DNA of 64,000 nt from Bacteroidota bacterium (GCA_018970395.1 JAGWWM010000010.1:1-64000); one strand, 5' to 3'; counted from the first letter of the stretch, positions 18,288 to 27,871 are shown. The notes: generated by a model not told the origin, from the sequence alone. Numbers and translations are program-made.

Positions 18288-19025
18288 TTATAACCCCGAA
18301 AGCGTAATCCCGATAAGCAGCGGTCTGATATCGGCTGGCCCCTGTCCTTGTTTGATAAACTCATTCAGATGATACTGTGCAAATAGGCTAAAGGAACCAT
18401 ACCCAACACGCGCCATGGCAGCCAAGCGGAGATTGTTGAAATTTCTGCGATCCCTTATTTTAAGCGTGTAATCTCCCACACCCTCTTCGTCTCTTTCAAA
18501 CCTTATTTTTTCTACCGCCGTAATCATTGTTCCCACCTTCATGCCAATAGCGGCTTTGAAGCTTTTTTCAGGCTGATCGGGACGCAGCATGAATCGTAAC
18601 TCGACCGGCGCCTCCAGATAGGCTGTATGCAGCTTCATACTTTTATATTTTATACTGGCTTCCGCTCCTTCATTTTTTTTGAACTGAAAACCCCCGGGAC
18701 GATTAATGATCAAATCTCTCCCTGCATTTTTATCAAAAAAAACATGGTCTGAACCAATCCCAGCACCAATACCTACACTAAACCTGGGGTCAGTTTTAAA
18801 AGTCAAATCCAGCATAAAATACGCGCTGAAACTACGGGAAAATCCTCCCGTAGCAATGGTATCCGGACGATTCAGCCACTGCACATTTCCCAATTGAATA
18901 AGCAGGTGGTCTTTAGGTCGATTATTAAGCTTGGAAGATTTATTAGCAGCAGATTTTTCTTGCGCCAAAAGAGTTGTCTGAGAAAAAAGCAGTAAAAAAG
19001 CGAAACATTTTAGTTGATTCCACAT
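18288..19025 (-). CDS. PorT-like outer-membrane beta-barrel protein
   Basis: 245 residues with a signal peptide ending TTLLAQ. The rest is alternating beta strands (FSVGIGAGIGSDHVFF, LHTAYLEAPVELRFML, FKAAIGMKVGTMITA, RLAAMARVGYGSFSLFAQYHLN) and a terminal hydrophobic strand LLIGITLSGL. This fits the outer-membrane beta-barrel/PorT family, a small eight- or ten-strand barrel. No function beyond membrane location can be assigned. It stands alone, divergent from the sensory operon at 19319. Confidence 0.7.
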   Translation of the reverse strand: MWNQLKCFAFLLLFSQTTLLAQEKSAANKSSKLNNRPKDHLLIQLGNVQWLNRPDTIATGGFSRSFSAYFMLDLTFKTDPRFSVGIGAGIGSDHVFFDKNAGRDLIINRPGGFQFKKNEGAEASIKYKSMKLHTAYLEAPVELRFMLRPDQPEKSFKAAIGMKVGTMITAVEKIRFERDEEGVGDYTLKIRDRRNFNNLRLAAMARVGYGSFSLFAQYHLNEFIKQGQGPADIRPLLIGITLSGL

Positions 19026-19318
19026 AAAATTTTAATAAGCTGTTACAAGTAATACGACCTTTTTTTATACAGTAGCGAAGGTAGGAATATCCCCTCTTTT
19101 ATATCCAAAGATTTCTCAAATTGGTGAAAGACTTTCAACGCATAGTTTGTTTTTGATATACAAGGCTCTACAACAGCAGCTTGAACTCACCTTTGAAGCC
19201 ACTCATGATAGCGTTGAAATTTACTGAAACAGGCAAGTTTTTTCCTCCCTTGTAATATCCGGCTAAAAAAGACTAATTTTATCCCATTGTATTTCTGTCC
19301 CTTACAACCTTCTGCAGG

Positions 19319-19732
19319 ATGAATAAAACTTTTGCAATGATCGTAGTGGATGACGACCCTTTTATCATCCAGATGCTTGGCTTTCAGTTGAAAAAACTGG
19401 TGCATATTCCCGATTTGTCTTTCGAATATTTTACGAATCCCGACGAAGCCTATGAGCATTTTGTACAAATGAATGAAAACGGCATTACGCCCGTTATGTT
19501 GATTACCGATTATCAAATGCCCGAAATGAATGGCGCCGATCTAATCCGAAAATGCAAGGAAAAACAAAATAATCTTTCCTGCGTACTGCTGACCGGCTAT
19601 GCTAATGCCATACAGGTTGATGATCTGGTAAATGATGAATTGCTGGAAGGCTTTATCTCCAAACCCTGGAGCGAAGAGGACTTAACCGGTACGATTTTAC
19701 CTATTCTGGAAAGAAAAAATTTATTTATCTGA
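19319..19732 (+). CDS. Stand-alone response-regulator receiver protein
   Basis: 137 residues, one CheY-like domain and no output domain. Acid pair Asp11/Asp12 (VVDDDP), phospho-acceptor Asp64 in TDYQMPEMNG, Thr in LLTGYA and Lys in SKPW are all present, so phosphorylation should work. It is first in a run of four genes whose stop and start codons overlap (TGATG at 19730-19734), and the last gene encodes a histidine kinase with no receiver, its obvious partner. The absence of a DNA-binding domain means output by protein contact or phosphotransfer. Confidence 0.92.
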   Translation: MNKTFAMIVVDDDPFIIQMLGFQLKKLVHIPDLSFEYFTNPDEAYEHFVQMNENGITPVMLITDYQMPEMNGADLIRKCKEKQNNLSCVLLTGYANAIQVDDLVNDELLEGFISKPWSEEDLTGTILPILERKNLFI

Positions 19733-20832
19733 TGAGAGTACCCTTAAAAATATCTTTATTAAAAGAATTTATAAAGCGCAGCTCGATTGGTTGTTTTTTG
19801 TTTTTTATTACCCTTGGAGCCAAAGCTCAAAAACCGGAAACGCACTTCAATGGTTTCGGACACTTAGACTTCAGTTATCAACCTGCAGATAGCAGTAATA
19901 GCTCTTTCAGTTTAGGTGAGCACGACTTCTTTATCACCTCTAAGCTGAATAAAAATATTTCCTTCTTAGGGGAATATGTGTTTCGCTACAATCCTGGCTC
20001 TGCCACCACTTTCCTTCCGAGTATAGAACGCTCGCTGGTAAAAATCAACTACACAGGAAACCATAGTGTAATCGCCGGAAAAATTCATACGCCGGTAAAC
20101 TACTGGAACGATGTGTACCATCACGGCAGACTGTTCTTTCCCACGATTGATCGCCCAATCGCTTTCTCCTACCTGATTCCGCTGCATACGCTGGGCGTTC
20201 AGTTGCAAGGACAAAATCTGGGTAAGCTCAACTGGGGCTACGATGTATTTACCGGCAACGGCATCTCTTCGAATGATGCCGGCAAAAAGGGAATGAATTT
20301 TTCCTGGGGAACAAGCATACACTTCAAACCTAACGACTACACCAGAATAGGTGCTTCTTTCTATTCAGATTTTATATCCAATAACAGAGCCGGCGTGCAT
20401 AGCGGACACAACAGTAATCCAAGCCACTATACCGGCCCTCTTTACAACAAAAAAGTTGATTTCAAACTCGCTTGTCTCTCCATTGCCCATTTCGGCAATC
20501 GGTATGAATTACTCAGCGAATCCTCATTCAACACGACCCGAACAGACAGTCTGGGTGTCGCACAGAATTTTTCCAGCTTTCTGTATACCGGGTATGTAAT
20601 TAATGAGAAGCACACGCCCTATCTTTTAGTTGATTATTTAAAAGTGGACAAAAAAGACCTTTACACTTACCCACTTGAACTTTTAAAAACAGGATTAGGT
20701 TATAAATACGAGTTTAATCACCTGATACTAGTGAAATCACAAGTTGAATATCTGTTTGAACTCCACGATCACAAAGATCACGGCGCACACAATAATCTGT
20801 TATTTAAATTACAACTGGCGTATGGGTTTTAA
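19732..20832 (+). CDS. Porin-like outer-membrane protein in sensory operon
   Basis: 366 residues. Signal peptide ending LGAKAQ, then a run of aromatic, alternating beta strands (FNGFGHLDFSYQP, ISFLGEYVFRYNP, LGVQLQGQNLGKLNWGYDVF, NFSWGTSIHFKP, RIGASFYSDF) and a final strand ending LQLAYGF, the terminal Phe typical of outer-membrane barrels. The layout resembles phosphate/anion-selective porins, but the family cannot be fixed by eye. It overlaps the receiver gene by 1 bp and the binding-protein gene by 11 bp, so co-expression is very likely. Role in letting a ligand reach the periplasmic sensor is inference. Confidence 0.75.
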   Translation: MRVPLKISLLKEFIKRSSIGCFLFFITLGAKAQKPETHFNGFGHLDFSYQPADSSNSSFSLGEHDFFITSKLNKNISFLGEYVFRYNPGSATTFLPSIERSLVKINYTGNHSVIAGKIHTPVNYWNDVYHHGRLFFPTIDRPIAFSYLIPLHTLGVQLQGQNLGKLNWGYDVFTGNGISSNDAGKKGMNFSWGTSIHFKPNDYTRIGASFYSDFISNNRAGVHSGHNSNPSHYTGPLYNKKVDFKLACLSIAHFGNRYELLSESSFNTTRTDSLGVAQNFSSFLYTGYVINEKHTPYLLVDYLKVDKKDLYTYPLELLKTGLGYKYEFNHLILVKSQVEYLFELHDHKDHGAHNNLLFKLQLAYGF

Positions 20833-21286
20833 GAAATGGAACAGACTGTTGTTCTTGCTGGTGTGGTACATAAGTGGCTCCTTTCATAAAGCAGCAGCCC
20901 AGCAAACTCCGGTAGCACAGGATTTTGTGGTAATTGGCAACGATATTGGCATAAAATCCGTTTCATCATCAGGACTTACTTCTATATTCAGAGGAAAATA
21001 CTCAAGCTGGTCAAATAGTCAAAGTGCCATTATCGTTTTGCCCTCCAAGAAAAATCCTTCTGCGGGCTTGGTAGCACTTTTCTTGTATAAAACCAGTATC
21101 ACCGGCATGCAGAAATTCTGGCTCTCTCAAGTGTTTCAGGGGAGAAGCAATGCGCCTTCCTTTTTAGACAGTGATGAAGAAATCATTGACTACGTTGAAA
21201 AAAACCCGGGCGCAATTGGTATTATTCGAAAAGCTTCCGTTTCTTCCAAATTGAATCCAAACCGAATTATTCTTATCACCAACTGA
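20822..21286 (+). CDS. Small phosphate-binding-like periplasmic protein
   Basis: ATG at 20822 gives 154 residues (MGFKKWNRLLFLL...) with a signal peptide ending KAAAQ; an upstream Met would remove the signal. The mature part resembles a truncated PstS-type domain (PBP-like): DIGIKSVSSSGLTSIFRGKYSSW, IIVLPSKKNP, FWLSQVFQG, IIDYVEKNPGAIGII, where the I..IF.GK..W and V..NPGAIGY segments are the family's hallmarks. Full PstS is about twice as long, so this is a single-lobe version. There is no ABC permease nearby; it is wedged between porin and kinase (TGATG overlap with the kinase), which suggests ligand sensing rather than transport. Confidence 0.72.
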   Translation: MGFKKWNRLLFLLVWYISGSFHKAAAQQTPVAQDFVVIGNDIGIKSVSSSGLTSIFRGKYSSWSNSQSAIIVLPSKKNPSAGLVALFLYKTSITGMQKFWLSQVFQGRSNAPSFLDSDEEIIDYVEKNPGAIGIIRKASVSSKLNPNRIILITN

Positions 21287-23811
21287 TGCGTTTCTTCAAA
21301 AGCATATCTTTTCGCATCTGGATGATTTTTGCCCTCATGGTGATGAGTGTGCTCACTTTTTTCATCATTTATTATCCGATGAAACAAAGAGAGCTGCTTA
21401 CCGATTACAAAAAAACAGAACTGGAAGAAACAGCAGAAACTGTTGCTACTTCCGTTATTCTGGCGCTGAAAAATGATGATTATGACGGGGTAAAAATTGC
21501 CATCAATCAGGCTTCTGAAAAAAAAGATTTTGAATTTCTGGCGGTCTTGCTGGAAGAGCAAAACAACAAAGCTGTGCTGGCGTCTTATCCTGAAGTAGAA
21601 GAGGAAAAGATTCTTAATCGAACCAATGAAGAACTCCTTTATGAGTTGGCGCCCTTTCAGTACGGAGAGTTTAAAGGAGAAGTGGTGGTTGCTTTATCCA
21701 AAACCAAAATCAATACCACCATCAGTGCACTCACGCAACCCATTTATATTACCGCTGTAATTGTATTGGTTGTATCCATCATTCTTTTTTATTTTATTGC
21801 GGCCTTCATATCAAAACCTATTGTGTTGCTAACCAGGGTAACGAATACCCTGAAGATGGAAAATTTTGAAATGCCTCTTTCCTTTGTTTCGTCTGACAAT
21901 GAATTGGGGGAATTGCACAATTCCATCGCAGCACTTCAAACCAATTTGCTTGCCTCTAGAAAACGCAACCGGGAGTTGACCGATAATCTGGAACAGCAGG
22001 TAATTGCACGAACCGCAGAACTCAAAGCAACCGCAGAAAAATTGCTGGAAGCGCAAGAAACTGCCCGCATCGGAAATTTTGAATATAATATCGAGCTGAA
22101 TCAATGGAATGCCTCTCCCATCAGTTACAGCATTCTCCAAATGCCGGAACAACCCAATTATCCTATTGAAAAATTTTGGGAATTACTCAAAGAAGAAGAT
22201 GCGGTAGAAGCCCTCGCATTCTTTGAAACCTTTAAGCCAAATGTGGACACCCTGTTTGAAAAAGATTTTAAAATCTTCCTGCCGGGAAACAGCACACCCC
22301 TGTGGATTCATTTTACTTACAAAGTCTTATTCAACGAAAAAAATGAACCCCGATTTATCAAAGGAACCATTCAGGATATCACTTACCGTAAAAAAATTGA
22401 AGAAGAATTGAATGAGCTTTCCCTGGTGGCCAAAAAAACATCCAACTACGTAATCATTACCGATAAGGAAAAAAGGATAAAATGGGTCAATGACAGCTTG
22501 CTTAAGGTGAGTGGGTATAGTATGGAAGAACTGATCGGACAAAAGCCCACTATTTTCCAGTTTGAAAAATCGAATCCAGAGACACTTCATGAAATCAGAC
22601 AAAAATTAGCGGAAGGTCAGGAAGTGAAAACGGAAATCCTGAACCGTGGAAAAAACGGCAACGAATACTGGCTTGAACTAAACATCGTGCCGATTAAAAA
22701 TCCAAGAGGAGAGACACAAGGTTTTATTGCCGTTGAAACCGATATAACCGACATTAAGGCCTCTGAAGAAAGTATTCGAAAGCTCAATGAGAGTCTGGAA
22801 ATAAGAGTACTTGAAAACACCCGAAAAAATCTGGAGTTGTCGGGTAAAATAGTAGAGCAGGAAAAGCTTGCCACCCTTGGGGAGCTGGCTGCCGGCGTTG
22901 CACACGATCTCAATACTCCTTTAGGCTCAACTAAGGTGGGAGCCGAAAGTTTACAATTTACCTTGCAGGAAATTATGCGAATCCTGCCGATGATGAACAA
23001 CGCCGAACAATCCGCTGCAGTTTCAATTGCAGACAAAATAAAAACCAATTTGGCTGTTAGTGGATTACAGAAAAAAAAGGAAGAAGCCGCGATGCTTCAT
23101 TTTTTAGAGGAAGCGCTTAATTATCAAAAAGAAAATGCCGCACTGCTTGCCAGCCGTTTAACTGAAAGTCGCATCAAGCCCGAAAATCAGGCGGAAATAG
23201 AAAGAATTATACAATCCAGGGATCCGCTGCTATTCCTTGACCTGATCTATAATCTGCAACTCAAAAATGTGTTGCTGGAGAGTATCCTTGTCTCCACCGA
23301 CAATGCAGCCAAGGTTGTACGCAATATCCGCTCCTTCATCAATAAAGGAGAAGAAACCGGCAGATCGGTCATTCTGATTGAAGAGAATATTCGAGTAGTA
23401 CTGAATGTATTCCAGCATGAAATAAAAAAAGATGTGGAGCTGGAAATGAATATTGAAAAAGGATTGTCTGTCTCAGGTTTCGATATTAAACTGTTTCAGC
23501 TTTGGTCTAACCTCATAAAAAATTCGCTGGATGCCATGGATGGACAGGAAGACAAGAAAATTTGGATAGCGGGTACAAAAACAGGCAAGGGCGTGTTGAT
23601 TGAATTCAGCAATAATGGGCCACAAATTCCACAGGAATACTTAGATAAAATTTTCAGGAAATTCTTTACCACCAAGAGTAATAAAAAAGGAACGGGATTA
23701 GGATTAAGTATTGTGAAAAATGTACTGGAAGCACATCATGCCAAAATAGAAGTTAGCTCTGACGCAAGCATTACCCGTTTCTCTATGTTGTTTCCGCTTG
23801 CCAATTCATAA
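21286..23811 (+). CDS. Membrane sensor histidine kinase with HAMP and two PAS domains
   Basis: 841 residues. TM1 about 10-30, a ~120-residue periplasmic domain, TM2 about 150-172, HAMP about 173-225 (ISKPIVLLTRVTNTL), a coiled coil, PAS domains near 260-375 and 385-500 (each ending in an ITDI/DITYR motif), then DHp with phospho-accepting His near 540 (GVAHDLNTPLG) and an HATPase with N box NLIKNSLDAM near 743 and G boxes (FFTTKSNKKGTGLGLSIVKN). The H-to-N distance is about 200 residues against the usual ~110, so an extra helical segment sits inside the DHp region. Last gene of the operon; it should phosphorylate the receiver protein encoded first. Confidence 0.93.
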   Translation: MRFFKSISFRIWMIFALMVMSVLTFFIIYYPMKQRELLTDYKKTELEETAETVATSVILALKNDDYDGVKIAINQASEKKDFEFLAVLLEEQNNKAVLASYPEVEEEKILNRTNEELLYELAPFQYGEFKGEVVVALSKTKINTTISALTQPIYITAVIVLVVSIILFYFIAAFISKPIVLLTRVTNTLKMENFEMPLSFVSSDNELGELHNSIAALQTNLLASRKRNRELTDNLEQQVIARTAELKATAEKLLEAQETARIGNFEYNIELNQWNASPISYSILQMPEQPNYPIEKFWELLKEEDAVEALAFFETFKPNVDTLFEKDFKIFLPGNSTPLWIHFTYKVLFNEKNEPRFIKGTIQDITYRKKIEEELNELSLVAKKTSNYVIITDKEKRIKWVNDSLLKVSGYSMEELIGQKPTIFQFEKSNPETLHEIRQKLAEGQEVKTEILNRGKNGNEYWLELNIVPIKNPRGETQGFIAVETDITDIKASEESIRKLNESLEIRVLENTRKNLELSGKIVEQEKLATLGELAAGVAHDLNTPLGSTKVGAESLQFTLQEIMRILPMMNNAEQSAAVSIADKIKTNLAVSGLQKKKEEAAMLHFLEEALNYQKENAALLASRLTESRIKPENQAEIERIIQSRDPLLFLDLIYNLQLKNVLLESILVSTDNAAKVVRNIRSFINKGEETGRSVILIEENIRVVLNVFQHEIKKDVELEMNIEKGLSVSGFDIKLFQLWSNLIKNSLDAMDGQEDKKIWIAGTKTGKGVLIEFSNNGPQIPQEYLDKIFRKFFTTKSNKKGTGLGLSIVKNVLEAHHAKIEVSSDASITRFSMLFPLANS

Positions 23812-23843
23812 AAATCCTTTAACTGCAATTTTTACTATCCGGT

Positions 23844-25709
23844 TCAAAACATTTGCGCCGCACACCAGTAGCGCCAGTCGAAATTATCTAGGTTATAAGC
23901 AGACACCGGGAACGTCGGCTCTTCCAAAGCACTTTTCCTTAGGATTCCTTGTGCTACCCAATTTTTTTTCGCTTCCATTATGCGTTCTTTTACGGAAGGA
24001 TGCTGCATCCATTGCTGCTGCGGGGGTTCAAATCCGATTTTATCCGTTCGCCATACAATTTCTCCCGGTAAATAAGGCACTATCGATTTTCGTAATACCC
24101 ATTTCGAAAACCCATCATGCAATTTATACGCTGAAGGCAAAGAAAAAGTAAACGCCACTAACTCATGACTTAAAAAAGGAAGTCGCAGCTCCCTTCCAAA
24201 AGCCATACTGTTTCTGTCGGCATAATGCAAAAGTTCATTCAGCCCCTGCTGCATGGTATTGAAATACAAGATATCATTCAGTCGGCTTACGGGCGGTTTG
24301 TAGATGGAAAAATATTTATCATAATGTGCATGTGCGTAGTCACGACTAAGGTGCGGGTGTGAAAAAATTCTTTTTCTTTCTTTTGATTCCAGCGATACAC
24401 TAGTCAATAATGGAAGAAAAGCAGCAGCGAAATTCTTAGTTCCCCAATCAAAAGCTAGCTGATGTTGTTGAAATTGTTTCTTTTCCTGCTGAAATTTTCC
24501 CCATTGCTTGCGAGCCACCAGCTCCTGTAAATACCAGTGAATATATTTTGAATAGCCCGCGAGTGTTTCATCCGCACCCTGTCCATCCAGCAGCACGGTT
24601 ACCCCTTGTTGCTGCGCCAGCTCCATCACTTTAAACTGTACGTACACACTGGCAGAGGTAAAGGGCTGCTCCTGATGATAACACAATTTGTCCCAATCTT
24701 TCAGCAATCCTTCCGCATCCGGTACCACCGTATGATGATGCAACTGCAACGCTTTGGCAACCGTTTCAGCATAGCGTTGTTCGTTCTTTTCGAATCCGGG
24801 AAAAACAGCTGTGAAAGCGTGTCGGCTATACAGATTTTTTTCTCCTGATTTTTTTTGTACTTCCGCAATCATGGCGGCAACGGCACTGCTATCGAGTCCG
24901 CCGCTGAGCGAGGTGCCGATCGGCACCTCGCTCCGTAACCTCCGCATCACGCTATTTTGAAACAATTCTAACCATTTCTCTACCGTTTCTTCTTCGCTCA
25001 TTCTCGCCTCACTCTTGCTGTCCAAATCCCAATATTGCTGCAATGTAAATCGGTGGGTGCGATACTCATAAATTCCATAATGCGCTGGCGGCACCTGCAA
25101 AATCTCTTTAAAAAAAGTAAGCGTTCCATCCAACGCATTTTGCGTATGTCCGTTCGCAAAATAATTCAGCAACATCAAATGATTGGGCGCTCTCGATACT
25201 CCTGCACGCCACAATGCCTTGCATTCACTTGCAAATAAAAAGGATGAGGTAGTTTGTGCATAGTATAAGGGCTTCTCCCCAAAACGATCGCGCGCTACAA
25301 ATAATCGTTTGCTCGACTCCTCCCAAATAGCGAAAGCAAACATGCCGTCAAAATACTGCAGACATGCTTCTTTCCAGCAATCATACGCGGCAACCAACAC
25401 TTCTGTATCAGAATGTGTGCGAAAATGATAGCCCTTCTGAAGCAGGATGTTTTTTATTTCTAAGTAATTATAAATTTCTCCATTAAAGACTAGTGTATAG
25501 CGATCCTGAAAAGAAAAAGGCTGCGCTGCGGATGGAGTTAGATCCATCACGGCAAGCCTACGATGCCCGAATAGCACCGGCAAAGAAGGGTGTTGCCAGT
25601 ATCCCTCTCCATCCGGACCCCTATGCGTCAACGCATCTGTCATCGAACGAAGTCGTTCCATATGAGCTTCTGCCGGATCGGCCGAAACAATTCCTGAAAT
25701 ACCGCACAT
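23844..25709 (-). CDS. asnB: Asparagine synthase, glutamine-hydrolysing
   Basis: 621 residues. Class II glutamine amidotransferase domain with catalytic Cys2 (MCGISGI), GRRLA-like GHRRLAVMDL, NGEIYNY and HSDTE, followed by the synthetase domain with the PP-loop SLSGGLDSSAVAAM and LDGQGADE. Converts aspartate, glutamine and ATP to asparagine. The C-terminal RDKIGFEPP-like motif (RTDKIGFEPPQQQW) is the form seen in AsnB paralogues that modify other carboxylates in surface-polysaccharide or secondary-metabolite clusters, but no such cluster is adjacent. Converges with the kinase gene (33-bp gap). Confidence 0.9.
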   Translation of the reverse strand: MCGISGIVSADPAEAHMERLRSMTDALTHRGPDGEGYWQHPSLPVLFGHRRLAVMDLTPSAAQPFSFQDRYTLVFNGEIYNYLEIKNILLQKGYHFRTHSDTEVLVAAYDCWKEACLQYFDGMFAFAIWEESSKRLFVARDRFGEKPLYYAQTTSSFLFASECKALWRAGVSRAPNHLMLLNYFANGHTQNALDGTLTFFKEILQVPPAHYGIYEYRTHRFTLQQYWDLDSKSEARMSEEETVEKWLELFQNSVMRRLRSEVPIGTSLSGGLDSSAVAAMIAEVQKKSGEKNLYSRHAFTAVFPGFEKNEQRYAETVAKALQLHHHTVVPDAEGLLKDWDKLCYHQEQPFTSASVYVQFKVMELAQQQGVTVLLDGQGADETLAGYSKYIHWYLQELVARKQWGKFQQEKKQFQQHQLAFDWGTKNFAAAFLPLLTSVSLESKERKRIFSHPHLSRDYAHAHYDKYFSIYKPPVSRLNDILYFNTMQQGLNELLHYADRNSMAFGRELRLPFLSHELVAFTFSLPSAYKLHDGFSKWVLRKSIVPYLPGEIVWRTDKIGFEPPQQQWMQHPSVKERIMEAKKNWVAQGILRKSALEEPTFPVSAYNLDNFDWRYWCAAQMF

Positions 25710-25753
25710 ATTGTAAAGATGGGAAAATAAAACGACTCCCTTTCAAATAGGGG

Positions 25754-26323
25754 TTACCAGCTGATGGGTAAACTAACAATTCTGTCATCCCATGCAATCA
25801 CTAACTGAATTGCCTTCTCTGCATTTTTTTCAAATACCATTGTCAACGTCTCTGTTATTTCCTGTGTGAGGAGTACGGGACACTCTACCCTTACCACATC
25901 TTTTTGAACATTGTATTTAAAAGCACCCCATACGTCGAGTTCAGTATTTAAAATCAACGTCCAGGTGCTGTCATTCTCAATAGCATATAATGTGTATCGC
26001 CCTTTTTTGATTTTTTTGGCGCCAATCCTTACCTCTCTGAAGAATTCAACTTCTGTCGCTTCATTGGCACCGAGTCGCCAGACTTTTCCATTCTCCACCA
26101 ATTCTTCAAATACATTTCTTCCGTTCTTTTGCGGACGACTGTAAATGACTCTGGCAATAAGCGGCTCTAACACTTTACCGGGTTGTACTTTCATAATCGG
26201 ATAATTGGATGGGTAATAGCTGACATCCAAGGGTGATTTATCAACTGAAGGGAATCGTTGTGGAGTCTGAGCAAGAGCAGTAAAACTCAAGAATAAAGCT
26301 ATCAGTAATAAGGTCGGCTTCAT
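25754..26323 (-). CDS. DUF2911 family secreted protein
   Basis: 189 residues with a signal peptide ending TALAQ. The motif run SPLDVSYYP, RVIYSRPQKNGR, FEELVENGKVWRLGANEATEVEF and KKGRYTLYAIEN identifies DUF2911, a beta-sandwich family common in Bacteroidota with no known activity. 45 bp follow before asnB, so the two may be co-transcribed, though no functional link is evident. Confidence 0.88.
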   Translation of the reverse strand: MKPTLLLIALFLSFTALAQTPQRFPSVDKSPLDVSYYPSNYPIMKVQPGKVLEPLIARVIYSRPQKNGRNVFEELVENGKVWRLGANEATEVEFFREVRIGAKKIKKGRYTLYAIENDSTWTLILNTELDVWGAFKYNVQKDVVRVECPVLLTQEITETLTMVFEKNAEKAIQLVIAWDDRIVSLPISW

Positions 26324-26366
26324 ATAAAATATTTATGTGCAAAAATAATCAATTGAGGGTAGTTAT

Positions 26367-26816
26367 TCAATCCAATAAAGGACGAATATATTCTTGCTCA
26401 TATCCTTTTTGCATTAGGTAATCCTGTAATTTTTTCCGGCGAAGCAGCGGTGGCTTTACGCTTTTCAGGGTTTCTTTTTTGGCTTCATACAAAGCTTTTA
26501 GTGTTGCTATATAAGCCGTTTCTTCAATCTCATCCATCGCCTTTCGAATACAATAATCACTCACCTTTTTAGCTCGCAACGCATGTTTGATTTTATTTCT
26601 TCCCCATTTTTTATTGCGAAAATGTCCCCCCGCAAACTGAATGGCAAACCTTTCTTCATTCAGATAATTATCTGCAATTAATGACACGATGATGGCATCG
26701 CTCTCTACAGCATTCAATCCGTATTCGAAGAGTTTCGTCTTTACCTCGCTGTGACATCTCTCCTGATACGCACAATAATGCCTGATTTTTAGTAATGCTT
26801 GTTGTGGAGTATTCAT
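26367..26816 (-). CDS. recX: RecX regulatory protein
   Basis: 149 residues made of helical RecX repeats: YCAYQERCHSEVKTKLFEYG, IVSLIADNYLNEERFAIQFAGGHFRNKKWGRNKIKHALRAK, RRKKLQDYLMQKGYEQEYI. RecX binds the RecA filament and limits strand exchange. In many bacteria it is next to recA; here recA lies 16 kb away (42945-44027). Normal length, intact motifs. Confidence 0.88.
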   Translation of the reverse strand: MNTPQQALLKIRHYCAYQERCHSEVKTKLFEYGLNAVESDAIIVSLIADNYLNEERFAIQFAGGHFRNKKWGRNKIKHALRAKKVSDYCIRKAMDEIEETAYIATLKALYEAKKETLKSVKPPLLRRKKLQDYLMQKGYEQEYIRPLLD

Positions 26817-26966
26817 CCGTTTATGATTGCAAACACTTCAAAGACAAAAGTATTTTTTTCTCCATCAAAACTTAACTTTATTTTTGAAAAAAGGGTATCT
26901 CACACCGCTGATCTGAAAACAGTTAAATATTTTTTGATCTACAGTGTCCTGAAAAAATCATATTAG

Positions 26967-27818
26967 ATGTTGGCAAAAATTAAATTTACCATACTCAAAC
27001 TTCTTTCTTATTTGAGGAAAAAATTTTTAGGGAAGTATGCCATCTCTATTACTTACAATACAGTTAATGGTGTTTTTTCTATCCCGATAGAAGATTTTTC
27101 GATTGGCAGAAAGCTGGGTTTTGAAGGTCAATGGAATAGGGATGAGGTTGATAAGCTTAGTCAAATTTTAAGCCCTGAAAACACAGTTTACATTTTAGGT
27201 ACACATGTCGGCACGCTTCTGATTCCTTTGTCCCGCAAATGTAAAGAGGTAATTGGCTTCGAAGCTAATCCTGCTATTTTTGGATACTTAAAGAATAATA
27301 TTTATCTCAATAATATAGAAAATTCAAGAGTATATAATTATGGCGTTGGAGATCAATACGGACAACTGCATTTTTTGCAGAACAGTATTAACAGCGGAGG
27401 CAGTAAAATTTTACCTCAAAAGAATGACTACGCATTTACGTATGACAATCCTTCTACTGTAGTGGTGGACATGGTTCCTCTTGATGATTTTATCGAAAAA
27501 AACAACTTGCCTTCGGGAGATGTGCTGATTATGGATATTGAAGGTTCTGAGTTCATGGCATTAAAAGGAATGGCAAAGTCAATTGAACATTGTCGTAATC
27601 TCTATATTGAATTTGAGCCCGTTCATTTAAAATTTGTTGCAAACTGTGCTTTGGAAGAATTTCTTAATCTCTTCATTCATCGATTCAGTTTAATTACTTT
27701 TATGAGGAGAGGAATTACCATTGATCTAATCAATGATTTTGATCAGTTTAATCAATTGATCTTATCGCTTTACCAGAATAATCAATCGGACGACTTATTA
27801 CTAGTGAAAAATAAGTGA
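26967..27818 (+). CDS. FkbM family methyltransferase
   Basis: 283 residues. The SAM-binding core shows VYILGTHVGTLLIPLSRKCKEVIGFEANP (motif I with GTHVGT in place of the usual GANIG) and, further on, the FkbM motif VDMVPLDDFI...VLIMDIEGSEFMALKGM. FkbM enzymes O-methylate sugars or polyketides, often in cell-surface glycans. The gene is visibly more AT-rich than its neighbours and stands alone, with no glycosyltransferases beside it, which hints at transfer. Substrate unknown. Confidence 0.8.
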   Translation: MLAKIKFTILKLLSYLRKKFLGKYAISITYNTVNGVFSIPIEDFSIGRKLGFEGQWNRDEVDKLSQILSPENTVYILGTHVGTLLIPLSRKCKEVIGFEANPAIFGYLKNNIYLNNIENSRVYNYGVGDQYGQLHFLQNSINSGGSKILPQKNDYAFTYDNPSTVVVDMVPLDDFIEKNNLPSGDVLIMDIEGSEFMALKGMAKSIEHCRNLYIEFEPVHLKFVANCALEEFLNLFIHRFSLITFMRRGITIDLINDFDQFNQLILSLYQNNQSDDLLLVKNK

Positions 27819-27839
27819 TTGATCCCCTTGCTAAAGGGG

Positions 27840-27871
27840 AAAAAAAAGATCCACCGTAGAAACGGCGGATC
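27840..27871 (-). terminator. Minus-strand rho-independent terminator
   Basis: On the minus strand GATCCGCCGT (27871-27862), loop TTCT, ACGGTGGATC (27857-27848) forms a 10-bp stem with one G-U pair, followed at once by eight T residues (27847-27840). A second hairpin, CCCCTT-GCTA-AAGGGG (27824-27839), abuts it. No annotated minus-strand gene reads into it, which is why a small transcript is proposed. Confidence 0.8.
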
